A stretch of DNA of 64,000 nucleotides from Microbispora sp. ZYX-F-249 (GCF_039649665.1 NZ_JBDJAW010000034.1:1-64000); one strand, 5' to 3'. Numbered from the stretch's first letter, positions 7,669-17,682 are shown. Numbers and translations are program-made. Notes: generated from the sequence alone by a model not told the origin.

Positions 7669-8988
7669 GTGCGCAGACGCAAGCCATATCTCCTCGCCGT
7701 CGCCGGAGCCCTCGTGCTCGCCGCGACGGCCTGCGGCGCCGACGACTCGCCGTCCACGGCCGGGTCGGCCGGCGGGAGCGCGACCCGGACGATCACCTAC
7801 TGGGCGTCCAACCAGGGCACGAGCCTGGAGAACGACAAGGAGGTGCTGAAGCCCGAGCTGGACAGGTTCACCAAGGAGACCGGGATCACGGTGAACCTGG
7901 AGGTCGTCCCCTGGGCCGACCTGCTCAACCGGATCCTCGCCGCGACCACGTCGGGCAAGGGCCCCGACGTCGTGAACATCGGCAACACCTGGTCGGCCTC
8001 CCTGCAGGCGACCGGGGCGTTCGTGCCGTGGGACGACGCACTGCTCAAGACGCTCGGCGGCAAGGAGCGCTTCCTCGGCCCCAGCCTCGCCGCGACCGGC
8101 GCCCCCGGCCAGCCGCCCACCGCCGTGCCGATCTACGGCATGACGTACGGCCTCTTCTACAACAAGAAGATGTTCAAGGAGGCCGGCATCGACAAGCCGC
8201 CGGCCACGTGGGACGAGCTGATCGCGGACGGCAAGAAGCTGACCAAGGACGGCAGATGGGGGCTCGCCGTCGAGGGCGCGAGCGTCAGCGAGAACGCCCA
8301 CCACGCCTTCATCTTCGGCCGGCAGCACGGCGCCGAGCTGTTCGACGCCTCCGGCAAGCCGCACTTCGACTCCGATCAGGAGACCAAGGCCATCAAGCAG
8401 TACCTCGACCTGATGGCCGTCCACAAGATCGTCAACCCGAGCAACGCGGAGTACGCCAACGGCACCGAGGCGGTGCAGGACTTCGTCTCCGGCAAGGCCG
8501 GCATGCTCATGTGGCAGTCGATCGCCACGCAGCTCAAGCAGGCCGGCTGGTCCGAGGACGACTACGGCCTGGCCCCGATCCCGCTGCCCGGCCCGTCCCA
8601 GGGCGGCGAGCAGGTCAACGCCATGGTCGCCGGCATCAACCTCGCCGTGTTCAAGACGGCCGCCAACAAGGACGGGGCGCTGAAGTTCGCCCGGTTCATG
8701 ACGTCCAGGCAGACCCAGCAGAACCTCAACAAGGCGTACGGCTCGCTGCCGACCGTCACGGACGCCTACGACGACCCGGCGTTCGAGAGCGAGACGATCA
8801 AGACCTTCCAGCAGATCCTCTCCACCACGGCCGCGCCGCTGCCGCAGGTGGCCCAGGAGAGCCAGTTCGAGACGCTCGTGGGCAACGCCATGAACCAGTT
8901 GTTCGCGGACGTCGCGAGCGGCAAGCCGGTCACCGAGGAGGCCGTCAAGGCCAAGCTGACCGATGCCGACCAGCAGATGGGCGGCTGA
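7669..8988 (+). CDS. ABC sugar transporter, substrate-binding lipoprotein
   Basis: A 439-residue extracytoplasmic solute-binding protein of the family 1 (MalE-like) sugar-binding type. The N-terminus RRRKPYLLAVAGALVLAATACGAD is a lipoprotein signal with the lipobox Cys near residue 22. The mature part shows the usual motifs (DVVNIGNTW, VPIYGMTYGLFYNKKMFKEAGI, FVSGKAGMLMWQS). The GTG at 7669 is chosen because GAGGA lies eight bases upstream and it places the signal peptide at the N-terminus. It is the first gene of an operon with two permeases and a GH1 glucosidase, so the ligand is probably a beta-glucoside such as cellobiose. No ATPase gene is present; a shared ATPase such as MsiK elsewhere is likely. 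Confidence 0.9.
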   Translation: MRRRKPYLLAVAGALVLAATACGADDSPSTAGSAGGSATRTITYWASNQGTSLENDKEVLKPELDRFTKETGITVNLEVVPWADLLNRILAATTSGKGPDVVNIGNTWSASLQATGAFVPWDDALLKTLGGKERFLGPSLAATGAPGQPPTAVPIYGMTYGLFYNKKMFKEAGIDKPPATWDELIADGKKLTKDGRWGLAVEGASVSENAHHAFIFGRQHGAELFDASGKPHFDSDQETKAIKQYLDLMAVHKIVNPSNAEYANGTEAVQDFVSGKAGMLMWQSIATQLKQAGWSEDDYGLAPIPLPGPSQGGEQVNAMVAGINLAVFKTAANKDGALKFARFMTSRQTQQNLNKAYGSLPTVTDAYDDPAFESETIKTFQQILSTTAAPLPQVAQESQFETLVGNAMNQLFADVASGKPVTEEAVKAKLTDADQQMGG

Positions 8989-9007
8989 GCGGCTATAGCC
9001 GCATCCC

Positions 9008-9036
9008 GGCGCCGGGCGGCGGCCCCGCCCGGCGCC
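9008..9036 (+). other. Strong intercistronic hairpin between binding-protein and permease genes
   Basis: A perfect 12-bp stem (9008-9019 with 9025-9036) with a 5-nt loop begins 19 nt after the binding-protein stop. There is no T-tract. Such hairpins after binding-protein genes commonly stabilise the upstream mRNA or attenuate downstream transcription, giving excess binding protein over permease. The role here is inferred. Confidence 0.6.
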
Positions 9037-9054
9037 CGCGTGCCTCCCGCCGCG

Positions 9055-9114
9055 GCGCGCCACCCCACGGAAAGTCCCCGGAAGGCGCGCCACTCCACGG
9101 GAGGTCCCCGGAAA
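9055..9114 (+). repeat. Two tandem 30-bp repeats before the first permease gene
   Basis: Positions 9055-9084 and 9085-9114 are direct repeats identical at 26 of 30 bases, each starting GCGCGCCAC and ending TCCCCGGAA plus one base. They lie in the 203-bp gap between the binding protein and the first permease, after the hairpin. Function unknown. Confidence 0.7.
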
Positions 9115-9191
9115 ACGCGTCGCCCTCCGGGCGCTGCCCGTCTGTTCCCGCCCCCTCCGGGGGCCGCCTGCCCGACACCGAGAGGAAGTCC

Positions 9192-10205
9192 ATGGTCGTG
9201 TCCACCACGTCCCGGCCCGGCGCGGGACGGAGACCCGCGTCCCCAGGTGGCACTCCGCCTCCGGGCGGCCCGCGGCGCGGGATCGCCGGCCGCGTTCCGG
9301 CGTGGCTGCGCCGCGCCGCCCTGCCGTACCTGCTGATCCTTCCGGCCGTGCTGCTCGAACTTCTCGTCCACCTGGTGCCGATGGTGATCGGCATCGGCAT
9401 GAGCTTCCTCAAGCTCACCCAGTTCTTCCTGCGCAACTGGTCGGCCGCGCCCTTCGCGGGGCTGGACAACTACCGCGTCGCCGTCGACTTCGACGGCGCG
9501 GTCGGCCGCTCGCTGCTGCACTCGTTCCTCGTCACCGTCGCGTTCACCGTGCTCACCGTCGGGCTGTCCTGGCTGCTCGGCATCGGCGGCGCGGTGCTCA
9601 TGCAGGGCTCGTTCAGGGGCCGGGCCCTGCTGCGCGCGCTGTTCCTCGTGCCGTACGCCCTGCCGGTCTACGCCGGGGTGATCACCTGGAGCTTCCTGCT
9701 CCAGCGCGACTCGGGACTGGTCAACCACGTGCTGGTGGACCAGCTGCACCTGTTCGGCGAGCGGCCGTTCTGGCTGATCGGCTCCAACAGCTTCGTGTCC
9801 CTCATCGTGGTCTGCGTGTGGCGGTCGTGGCCGTTCGCCTTCCTCGTGCTGATGGCAGGGCTGCAGAACATCTCCGGCGACCTGTACGAGGCGGCGGCCA
9901 TCGACGGCGCGGGCTGGGGCCGGCGGCTGCGCGCGGTCACACTGCCCATGCTGCGCCCCGTCAACCAGGTGCTCGTGCTGGTGCTGTTCCTGTGGACGTT
10001 CAACGACTTCAACACGCCGTACGTGCTGTTCGGCAAGTCGGCCCCGCACGAGGCGGACCTGATCTCGATACACATCTACCAGAGCTCGTTCGTCACCTGG
10101 AACTTCGGCTCGGGCTCGGCCATGTCGGTGCTGCTCCTGCTGTTCCTGCTGCTGGTGACGGCCGTGTACCTGGTCGCGACGTCCGGGAGGAGGAGCGATG
10201 CGTGA
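9192..10205 (+). CDS. ABC sugar transporter permease (MalF type)
   Basis: A 337-residue inner-membrane permease of the carbohydrate uptake family. About six hydrophobic segments are visible after a Pro/Gly-rich cytoplasmic N-terminus. The EAA loop that contacts the ATPase is seen as YEAAAIDGAGWGRRLRAVTLP near residue 235. The ATG at 9192 has GAGAGGAA upstream. The stop overlaps the next permease start by 8 nt, so the two subunits are probably translated together. Confidence 0.9.
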   Translation: MVVSTTSRPGAGRRPASPGGTPPPGGPRRGIAGRVPAWLRRAALPYLLILPAVLLELLVHLVPMVIGIGMSFLKLTQFFLRNWSAAPFAGLDNYRVAVDFDGAVGRSLLHSFLVTVAFTVLTVGLSWLLGIGGAVLMQGSFRGRALLRALFLVPYALPVYAGVITWSFLLQRDSGLVNHVLVDQLHLFGERPFWLIGSNSFVSLIVVCVWRSWPFAFLVLMAGLQNISGDLYEAAAIDGAGWGRRLRAVTLPMLRPVNQVLVLVLFLWTFNDFNTPYVLFGKSAPHEADLISIHIYQSSFVTWNFGSGSAMSVLLLLFLLLVTAVYLVATSGRRSDA

Positions 10206-11037
10206 GCCCCGCTGGCTGCCGTGGGCGCGGTGGTTCGGCCTCGGCCTGCTCGGCCTGTTCACCCTGACCCCGCTGTACGTGATGCTGACCTCGGCGATCA
10301 AGCCGCTGCGGGACGTGCAGGGGGACTTCCAGTGGATCCCCACGACGATCACCCTGCGCCCGTTCGCCGACATGTGGCGGACGGTCCCGCTCGCCCGCTA
10401 CTTCGCCAACAGCCTGATCGTGGCGTCGGTGGCCGCGCTGGTGTCGGTGCTCATCGCCATCTTCGCGGCGTACGCGATCAGCCGCTTCCGCTTCCCCGGA
10501 CGGCGGATCTTCTCGGTCACCGTGCTGTCGACGCAGATGTTCCCCGGCATCCTGTTCCTGCTCCCGCTGTTCATGATCTACGTGAACCTCGGGACCGCGC
10601 TCGGGGTCGAGCTGTACGCGAGCCGCACCGGGCTGATCATCACGTACCTGACCTTCTCGCTGCCGTTCTCGATCTGGATGCTGGCCGGCTACTTCGACTC
10701 GATCCCGACGGCCCTGGACGAGGCCGCCCAGGTCGACGGCAGCGGCCCGATCGGGGCCCTGCTGCGCGTCGTGCTCCCCGCCGCCACCCCCGGTATCGTG
10801 GCCGTCGCGATCTACGCCTTCATGACCGCGTGGGGGGAGGTGCTGTTCGCCTCGGTCATGACCGACGAGACGAGCCGCACCCTCGCCGTCGGCCTGCAGG
10901 GGTACGCCACCGAGAACGACGTCTACTGGAACCAGATCATGGCGGCCTCCCTGGTCGTCAGCGTCCCCGTGGTGGCGGGGTTCCTGCTGCTGCAGCGCTA
11001 TCTCGTGCAGGGCCTCACCGCGGGCGCCGTGAAGTGA
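10198..11037 (+). CDS. ABC sugar transporter permease (MalG type)
   Basis: A 279-residue permease, the usual length for MalG-like subunits, with six predicted membrane helices. The EAA motif is [21 protein letters not shown] near residue 178. GGAGGAG lies just before the ATG, inside the end of the preceding permease gene, which it overlaps by 8 nt. With that permease and the lipoprotein it forms the importer; the motor ATPase is not encoded in this operon. Confidence 0.9.
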   Translation: MREPRWLPWARWFGLGLLGLFTLTPLYVMLTSAIKPLRDVQGDFQWIPTTITLRPFADMWRTVPLARYFANSLIVASVAALVSVLIAIFAAYAISRFRFPGRRIFSVTVLSTQMFPGILFLLPLFMIYVNLGTALGVELYASRTGLIITYLTFSLPFSIWMLAGYFDSIPTALDEAAQVDGSGPIGALLRVVLPAATPGIVAVAIYAFMTAWGEVLFASVMTDETSRTLAVGLQGYATENDVYWNQIMAASLVVSVPVVAGFLLLQRYLVQGLTAGAVK

Positions 11038-11078
11038 ACGCTCACCATCACCACCACCGAACCAAGGAGAACCAGCGA

Positions 11079-12442
<1,364 letters not shown>

Positions 12443-12449
<7 letters not shown>

Positions 12450-12478
12450 CGGACGCGGCGCCGGTGGTCCGTCAGGCC
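12443..12478. terminator. Bidirectional terminator whose arms contain both stop codons
   Basis: A perfect 12-bp inverted repeat (12443-12454 with 12467-12478, loop 12 nt) lies exactly between the convergent GH1 and LacI genes. The left arm contains the TGA of the glucosidase (12447-12449) and the right arm the TGA of the repressor (12474-12472), so the hairpin begins within both reading frames. It can fold on either transcript. Confidence 0.75.
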
Positions 12479-13521
12479 GACTCGCGGACCACCAGCGCCG
12501 GCTGCACGATGACCGAGGTGACCCGGAAACCCGGGTCCGCGACGTGCGCGAGCAGCAGCCGGGCCATCTCGGCGGCCATGTCCTCCATCGGCTGGCGCAC
12601 GGTCGTCAGCGGCGGGCGGCAGGCGGCCGCGGCGCTGTCGTCGAAGCCGACCACCGCGACGTCCTCGGGCACCCGGCGGCCGAGGTCGCGCAGGGCGAGC
12701 AGCGCGCCCTGCGCCATCAGGTCGTTGGCGACGAAGACACCGTCGATGTCCGGGTGCTCCTTCATGAGCCGGTGCATGCCGGCCTCCCCGCTCGCGGGCA
12801 TGAAGTCGCCCTCCACGGCCGGCACGTACGGGTGGCCGTGCCCGGCCATGGCCTCCTGGAAGCCCGACAGCCGGTCCTGCGCCGCGGGGACGTCGAAGGG
12901 GCCGCTGATCGTGGCGACGCGCCGGCAGCCGCGCGCCACCAGGTGGTCGGCAGCCAGCGCCGCGCCGGCCCGGTGGGCGAGGTCGACGTAGCTGATCGGG
13001 ATCGGCCGGGCGGGCCGCGCCCACAGCACGGCGGGCACCCCGGCGTCCACCAGCAGCTTCGGCAGCGGGTCCTCGCCGTGCGTCGAGACGACCAGGGCGC
13101 CGTCGGCGCTGCCCTGCCGGAGGAAGGACACGACGTCCTCGCGGGTCTGCGCCGAGTCCGCCAGCATCAGCACCGGGTGGATGCCGCGCGGCCGCAGAAA
13201 TCCCACCACCCCGCTGGCCACCCGGCCGAAGAACGGGTCGGCGAAGACGCGGGACTCGAACGGCTCGCCGCCCTTCGCGTCGCCCGCACCGGAGACGACC
13301 AGGGCCACCGCCCCCGTGCGGCGGGTGACGAGGGACCGGGCGGCCCGGTTCGGCACGTACCCGGTCGTCGCGATGGCCCGGTGCACGGCCTCCTGGATTT
13401 CGGGCGCCACATTGCGGATACCGTTGATCACGCGTGAGACGGTCGCCCGGGACACTCCCGCCACGCGGGCCACGTCCTCGAGTGTGGGAGTTCCCGAGAG
13501 CGGCGGAAGGTCGCTGGTCAT
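12472..13521 (-). CDS. LacI-family repressor of the beta-glucoside operon
   Basis: A 349-residue LacI-family regulator. The N-terminal helix-turn-helix and hinge read TLEDVARVAGVSRATVSRVING, followed by a periplasmic-binding-protein-like sensor domain (DGALVVSTHGE, DGVFVANDLMAQGAL, VAVVGFDDS). The ATG at 13521 begins the HTH at the normal distance and has no ribosome site; TATAAA lies seven bases upstream, so the message is probably leaderless. A palindrome just upstream matches those before the sugar operon, implying autorepression and control of the transporter and glucosidase. The inducer is unknown. Confidence 0.9.
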   Translation of the reverse strand: MTSDLPPLSGTPTLEDVARVAGVSRATVSRVINGIRNVAPEIQEAVHRAIATTGYVPNRAARSLVTRRTGAVALVVSGAGDAKGGEPFESRVFADPFFGRVASGVVGFLRPRGIHPVLMLADSAQTREDVVSFLRQGSADGALVVSTHGEDPLPKLLVDAGVPAVLWARPARPIPISYVDLAHRAGAALAADHLVARGCRRVATISGPFDVPAAQDRLSGFQEAMAGHGHPYVPAVEGDFMPASGEAGMHRLMKEHPDIDGVFVANDLMAQGALLALRDLGRRVPEDVAVVGFDDSAAAACRPPLTTVRQPMEDMAAEMARLLLAHVADPGFRVTSVIVQPALVVRESA

Positions 13522-13528
13522 GCAGCCA

Positions 13529-13558
13529 TTTATAGCACGGAGGGGGAGAGCGCTCTCC
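13529..13558 (-). promoter_or_regulatory. LacI gene promoter with autoregulatory operator
   Basis: On the minus strand TATAAA (13534-13529) lies seven bases before the ATG at 13521, placing the transcript start at or beside the start codon. Upstream, 13545-13558 is a perfect 14-bp palindrome GGAGAGCGCTCTCC, the same core as the operators at 7304 and 7477, covering the -35 region. Confidence 0.7.
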
Positions 13559-13611
13559 GGTGTCGCCCGGCCGTCCCGCACCCGACCGGCACGTGAGGAG
13601 GAGCGACGGGA

Positions 13612-14151
13612 ATGCCCGGAACGCTGGCACTTCGGCCCGTCACGGAAGCCGATCTGGACGTCTTCGACGCGGCCTTCCAGAGCGAGAGCGGAGCGACGCC
13701 CCACCAGTGGTTCGGCTTCACCCCGACCGCGGGACTGCGGGAGGCCCTGCGTGCCCGCGGACTGCTGGCGGGAGCCGACAACATGCTCGCCGTGACGGTG
13801 GACGGCGAGCTCGCCGGGCGGGTCGAGTGGCTGGAGCGGCGCTGGGGCCGCCGGGACACGTCGCTGTGCTGGGAGATCGCCATCGGCCTGCTGCCGGACT
13901 GGCGCGGCAGGGGCGTCGGGACCCGCGCCCAGCGGGAGCTCGTCCGCTATCTCTTCACGCACACCCGGGTGGAACGCGTCCAGGCGACCACGGATCCGGA
14001 GAACAGGGCCGAGATCAGGTGCCTGGAGAAGATCGGATTCAGCCTGGAGGGCGTCGTACGGCGTGCCCAGTGGCGCGGCGGGCGCTGGCACGACCAGCTT
14101 CTCTACTCCATCCTCCGGGACGAGTTCCCGCTAACGGGCCGTCCCCACTGA
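13612..14151 (+). CDS. GNAT-family N-acetyltransferase
   Basis: A 179-residue acetyltransferase of the RimJ/RimL-like GNAT group. The acetyl-CoA loop is visible as PDWRGRGVGTRAQ near residue 100, and NRAEIRCLEKIGFSLEGVVRR is the typical C-terminal motif B. The ATG at 13612 follows a GGAGGAG ribosome site. The acceptor is unknown; RimJ-like members modify protein N-termini or small molecules. Its 3' end overlaps the convergent glutamine amidotransferase gene by 21 bp. Confidence 0.85.
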   Translation: MPGTLALRPVTEADLDVFDAAFQSESGATPHQWFGFTPTAGLREALRARGLLAGADNMLAVTVDGELAGRVEWLERRWGRRDTSLCWEIAIGLLPDWRGRGVGTRAQRELVRYLFTHTRVERVQATTDPENRAEIRCLEKIGFSLEGVVRRAQWRGGRWHDQLLYSILRDEFPLTGRPH

Positions 14152-14859
14152 TCCCTCCTTGACCAGGGTGGCGAAACGGAAGGCCACCTCACCCCAGGAG
14201 GCCCGCGAGGCCGGGTCGTCGGCCACGGCGGCGGCGTACAGCTCGTCGAGGTCGAGACCGCGCCGGCGGGTGTACTCGACGTCCCACTGCCGGATGCGCT
14301 CGGGCCGCACCTCGGGGTGGAACTGCACGCCCCAGGCGCGCTCGCCCAGCCGGAAGGCCTGGTAGGGGCAGCGTTCGGTCTCGGCCAGCCAGACCGCGCC
14401 CGGCGGCAGGGCGGTGATGGCGTCGATGTGGTTCTCGATCGCCGGGACGACGGCGGGCAGCCCGCCGAAGACCGGGTCGTCCGCCGCCTCGGCGCGGATG
14501 GTGATGGGCGTGCTGCCGTGCTCGGGCGCCCCCGCGTCGCCCAGGACCTTCCCGCCGCCGGCCGAGGCCAGCATCTGCCCGCCGAGGCAGATGCCGAAGA
14601 ACGGCACCGACCCGGCGAGGGCCTGCTCGACGAGGGCGCGGGTGGCCGGCAGCCAGGGTGCCCTGTCGTCGTCGTCCGGAAGGTAACCGCCGCCGAGCAC
14701 GAGCAGGCCGTCGTGCTCCAGCCGCGGCGGGAGCACGGACCCGTCGAAGGCGGTGACCACGTCGACGGCGACGCCGGCGGCGTCCAGCCACTCCCCGAAC
14801 CGCCCGGGACCTCCGTTCGATCCGTTCTGTACGGCGAGCACACGCGGCGTTTCCGGCAT
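14131..14859 (-). CDS. Class I glutamine amidotransferase-like protein
   Basis: A 242-residue stand-alone class I glutamine amidotransferase domain of the GMP-synthase type. The catalytic Cys is in GICLGGQ, the His and Glu in FHPEV. Such stand-alone proteins include gamma-glutamyl hydrolases acting on small gamma-glutamyl compounds, but the substrate cannot be read here. The ATG at 14859 is chosen because conserved sequence begins there (ETPRVLAVQNG); the longer reading adds a low-complexity stretch. The upstream ribosome site is weak. It is divergent from the tyrosine-phosphatase-like gene. Confidence 0.8.
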   Translation of the reverse strand: MPETPRVLAVQNGSNGGPGRFGEWLDAAGVAVDVVTAFDGSVLPPRLEHDGLLVLGGGYLPDDDDRAPWLPATRALVEQALAGSVPFFGICLGGQMLASAGGGKVLGDAGAPEHGSTPITIRAEAADDPVFGGLPAVVPAIENHIDAITALPPGAVWLAETERCPYQAFRLGERAWGVQFHPEVRPERIRQWDVEYTRRRGLDLDELYAAAVADDPASRASWGEVAFRFATLVKEGSVGTAR

Positions 14860-14971
14860 GAGGCCCGACTCTACCGCCCCCCTCCGCGCGCGATTCCGCT
14901 TCTCCCACGGCGCGGCCACGGCGTTCCCGTATTCAGGTGATCTTGCCGCCGCGGCGGAGGCACAATGGGGC

Positions 14972-15415
14972 ATGCCCACGACTCGTCTCACCGGCGCGAT
15001 CCGCCTTCCCGACGGCGCCTGGGTCCGCGGACGCGGCCTGCGGCGTCCCGCCCCCGAGGGCGAGCCGCCCGAGTTCGGCCTCTACCTCGGCGCCCCCCGG
15101 CTCATGCGCAAGTACGACCAGGGCCTCCTGTGGACGCACGAGTGGATCGACTGGCCCGACTTCCTGCTGCCCCGCGACCGTGAGCAGGCGATCGGCCGGA
15201 TCCGCGAGCTGCACGAGCACGCCCGGGCGGGCCGCCGGGTGGAGGTCGCCTGCGGCGGGGGAGTGGGGCGCACCGGCACCGTCATCGCGTGCCTGGCCAT
15301 CTTGTCGGGCCTGCCCGCCGAGCGGGCCGTCGCCTGGGCGCGGGCCGAGTATCACCCGCGGGCCGTCGAGACGCCCTGGCAGCGCCGCTGGGTGCTGCGC
15401 TTCCCCGCCTCCTGA
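14972..15415 (+). CDS. Protein-tyrosine/dual-specificity phosphatase-like protein
   Basis: A 147-residue small phosphatase-fold protein with the signature CGGGVGRTG (Cys-X5-Arg-Thr) near residue 100, embedded in VEVACGGGVGRTGTVIACLAIL as in cysteine phosphatases. A general-acid Asp may lie in the preceding WPD loop (IDWPDFLLP). It lacks a signal peptide. GGAGG lies 11 nt before the ATG. The substrate is unknown; family members act on phosphoproteins or phosphorylated small molecules. Confidence 0.75.
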   Translation: MPTTRLTGAIRLPDGAWVRGRGLRRPAPEGEPPEFGLYLGAPRLMRKYDQGLLWTHEWIDWPDFLLPRDREQAIGRIRELHEHARAGRRVEVACGGGVGRTGTVIACLAILSGLPAERAVAWARAEYHPRAVETPWQRRWVLRFPAS

Positions 15416-15577
15416 CGGACCCGGCGCCGCCCGCGGGGCGGACAGCGCCCGGCACGCCGCGAGGGTCACCACGGCGCCGAGCACGAAGAGCACGGGACCC
15501 CGCCCGGCGCGGGCGTGTTGTGGACTCGCTGTGAGGCCGGTTTCGGCTGTCCAAAACCCATATGGTTGGGTTCCCTT

Positions 15578-16327
15578 GTGTTTGTCGACGTACTCGGGTT
15601 GGCCGGGATCGGCCTGATCGCCGGGATCGTCAGCACGGTCGTGAGCCTGGCGTCGATCGTGTCGTACCCCGCGCTGCTGGCCTTCGGCCTGCCGCCGCTC
15701 ACCGCGAACGTCACCAACACGGTCGCGCTGCTGTTCACCGGAGTGGGGGCGGCGGCCGGCTCGCGGCCGGAACTGGCGGGGCAGGGGCGTCTCCTCGCCC
15801 GGCTCGGCCTCGCCACCGCGCTGGGCGGGGCGACGGGCGCGGCGCTGCTGCTGGTCACGCCGTCGCGGACGTTCGAGGCGGTCGCCCCATGCTTGATCGC
15901 GGGCGCCTCGCTGCTGCTGTTGCTGCGCCCGCCCCGCCCCGGACGGGTGCACCTCGGCGGGGAGAAGGGCCTGGCCCTGCGGGTGGGCGCCTTCTGCGTC
16001 GCCGTCTACACCGGCTACTTCGGCGCGGCCGGCGGCATCATGATGTTCGCCGTGCTCGCCGCGGCGCTCGACCGCCCCGCGGCCGGGGTCAACGCGGTCA
16101 AGAACGTCGTGGGAGCGTTCGCCAACGCCGTCGCGGCCGTCTGGTTCGCCCTGTTCGGGCCGGTCGACTGGGCGGCGGTCGGCCCTCTGGCGGCGGGGTT
16201 CCTCGTGGGCGGCTGGCTCGGCCCGGCGGTCGCCCGCCGCCTGCCCGGCGACACGCTGCGCCTCGCCGCGGCCCTCTGCGGACTCGCGGTCGCGGTCAAG
16301 CTGGGCGTCGACGCGTACGGCGGCTGA
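15578..16327 (+). CDS. TauE/SafE-family membrane transporter
   Basis: A 249-residue membrane protein with seven to eight hydrophobic helices and the two internally related halves typical of the TauE/SafE (sulfite exporter) family: GIVSTVVSLASIVSYPALLAFGLPP in the first half and GYFGAAGGIMMFAVL in the second. It probably exports a small organic or sulfonate anion. The start is uncertain: GTG at 15578 begins just before the first helix, but no ribosome site is seen; an in-frame ATG at 15515 would add 21 residues. Confidence 0.75.
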   Translation: MFVDVLGLAGIGLIAGIVSTVVSLASIVSYPALLAFGLPPLTANVTNTVALLFTGVGAAAGSRPELAGQGRLLARLGLATALGGATGAALLLVTPSRTFEAVAPCLIAGASLLLLLRPPRPGRVHLGGEKGLALRVGAFCVAVYTGYFGAAGGIMMFAVLAAALDRPAAGVNAVKNVVGAFANAVAAVWFALFGPVDWAAVGPLAAGFLVGGWLGPAVARRLPGDTLRLAAALCGLAVAVKLGVDAYGG

Positions 16328-16416
16328 GCGGGCGGCGGTCTCCCGCCGGGCGGGCCGGCGCCTCAGCCGGATGTCCGCACCGCCGGGCCGCTACGCCGCC
16401 GGGCGGCTGCCCGGGC

Positions 16417-16602
16417 TCACCGAGAGGTCGTGCCGGGGGACGCGTCCACCGCGGCGACGGCCTCGGCGTGCCGGGCGCGCAGGCGATCCCGGATCTCCTC
16501 CGGCGTGTACGCGCGCCTGCGGCGCTCGGCCCGGGCGATCACCACACCGGTCGCCGCGACACCCGTGAAGGCCGCCAGACCGAGTATCTTCCACCACCGC
16601 AT
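16417..16602 (-). CDS. Small single-span membrane protein, conserved hypothetical
   Basis: A 61-residue protein with one N-terminal hydrophobic helix (residues about 5-22) followed by a basic patch ([24 protein letters not shown]) and a short helical tail. Function unknown. There is no ribosome site; TAGCCT lies exactly six bases before the ATG, so the mRNA is probably leaderless. It is divergent from the papain-like gene at 16620 with only 17 bp between the two start codons. Confidence 0.65.
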   Translation of the reverse strand: MRWWKILGLAAFTGVAATGVVIARAERRRRAYTPEEIRDRLRARHAEAVAAVDASPGTTSR

Positions 16603-16607
16603 GTGCC

Positions 16608-16614
16608 TAGGCTA
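16608..16614. promoter_or_regulatory. Shared symmetric -10 element for two divergent leaderless genes
   Basis: The 7-mer TAGGCTA reads as a TANNNT -10 hexamer on both strands: TAGGCT (16608-16613) six bases before the GTG at 16620, and TAGCCT (16614-16609) six bases before the ATG at 16602. Both spacings equal the standard distance to a transcription start, so both mRNAs would begin at their start codon and the two promoters cannot be occupied together. Confidence 0.6.
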
Positions 16615-16619
16615 CTGCC

Positions 16620-17300
16620 GTGGCTCATACGCGGATAAGCCTCGACAAGGCACTCGAACTGGCCCGTACCGGTGACGTCTGGGTGTTCCGGGGGCGCAGC
16701 GTCCCGGACCGCGCCATCCAGGTCACCACCAACAGCCCGGTCAACCACGTGGGCATGGCCGTGGTCGTCGAGGACCTGCCGCCGCTCATGTGGCACGCCG
16801 AACTCGGCCGGTCGCTGCCCGACATGTGGTCGGGCACCCACCAGCGCGGCGTCCAGCTGCACGACATGCGCGACGCGGTCTGCGTCTGGGCCGCGAGGTA
16901 CGGCCAGCGCGCCTGGCTGCGCCAGCTGGAGCCGGGCGTGAGCAGGGAGATGGAGGACGCCGTCCTGCGGACGATCGCACGGCTGGACGGCACGCCGTTC
17001 CCGTCCACGGCCCGCCTGGCGGGACGCTGGCTCCGCGGACGGCTGCCCGCACTCCGGCCCGCGGCGTGGCGCGGGCTCCGCGACGCGGAGCGGCGGACCC
17101 GCGACAGGGCACTGGAGACCGCCTACTGCGCGGAGGTCGTCGCCGTGACCTACGAGGCGATGGGCCTGCTGCCCGAGGGCCGCCGCCCGAACTGGTACGA
17201 CCCCGGCAGGTTCTGGAGCGGCGACAACCTCGTCCTCGGCGGGGGGCATCGGCTGGGCGGCGAGATCGCGGTCGACGTCCCCGGCGGGGAGGCGCCCTGA
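16620..17300 (+). CDS. YiiX/YebB-like permuted papain-fold protein
   Basis: A 226-residue protein resembling the permuted NlpC/P60 (YiiX/YebB, papain-like) enzymes. GDVWVFRGRS at the start and VNHVGMAVVV place the catalytic His near residue 43; the Cys follows late in TAYCAEVVAVTYEAMG near residue 164, the order expected for the permuted fold. No signal peptide is seen. Members are thought to act on lipids or peptide bonds; the substrate is unknown. The GTG start lacks a ribosome site and is probably leaderless (TAGGCT six bases upstream). Confidence 0.7.
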   Translation: MAHTRISLDKALELARTGDVWVFRGRSVPDRAIQVTTNSPVNHVGMAVVVEDLPPLMWHAELGRSLPDMWSGTHQRGVQLHDMRDAVCVWAARYGQRAWLRQLEPGVSREMEDAVLRTIARLDGTPFPSTARLAGRWLRGRLPALRPAAWRGLRDAERRTRDRALETAYCAEVVAVTYEAMGLLPEGRRPNWYDPGRFWSGDNLVLGGGHRLGGEIAVDVPGGEAP

Positions 17301-17453
17301 CCGCCCGTCGCGGTGTCCCCGGCGGTGCGGGCGCGCTGACGGAGTGCGTCTCGATAACGCCCCGGCGAAGTTTTCCCCGGGGCGGTCAACCTCCGGCGCC
17401 GCAGGCGCGTCAGGTGTAGGCACCGTTCGTCCAGACCCGGAGGGCAGAGCCCC

Positions 17454-17678
17454 ATGCCTACTCCTGAGATGAGACGCGAGGATCTCGCCGGCACCACCGA
17501 CCGGGAGCGGCGGGCGCGTCTCGCGCTCGACGCGATACGCCGCCAGGGTCCGGAGGCGGTGCAGGAGGAGACGCTGCGCCTGAAGTCCGAGCTGTTCCGG
17601 CAGTACGGATGGGAGGGATACCAGCGGGTCATCGCCAAGATGGAGAGCGACCTGGCGCGGCTGCACGAGTCGCGCTGA
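17454..17678 (+). CDS. Small helical hypothetical protein
   Basis: A 74-residue, highly charged, mostly alpha-helical protein without Cys or a membrane segment. I do not recognise a family. A clear GGAGGG ribosome site seven bases before the ATG and codon use like its neighbours support it as real. It ends 4 bp before the stop of the convergent S9 peptidase gene. Confidence 0.55.
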   Translation: MPTPEMRREDLAGTTDRERRARLALDAIRRQGPEAVQEETLRLKSELFRQYGWEGYQRVIAKMESDLARLHESR

Positions 17679-17682
17679 CCGT

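Noticed and set aside
8766-10373. Minus-strand open frame opposite the sugar permease genes
   Set aside because: Low-complexity His/Gln/Arg sequence antisense to well-supported ABC genes.
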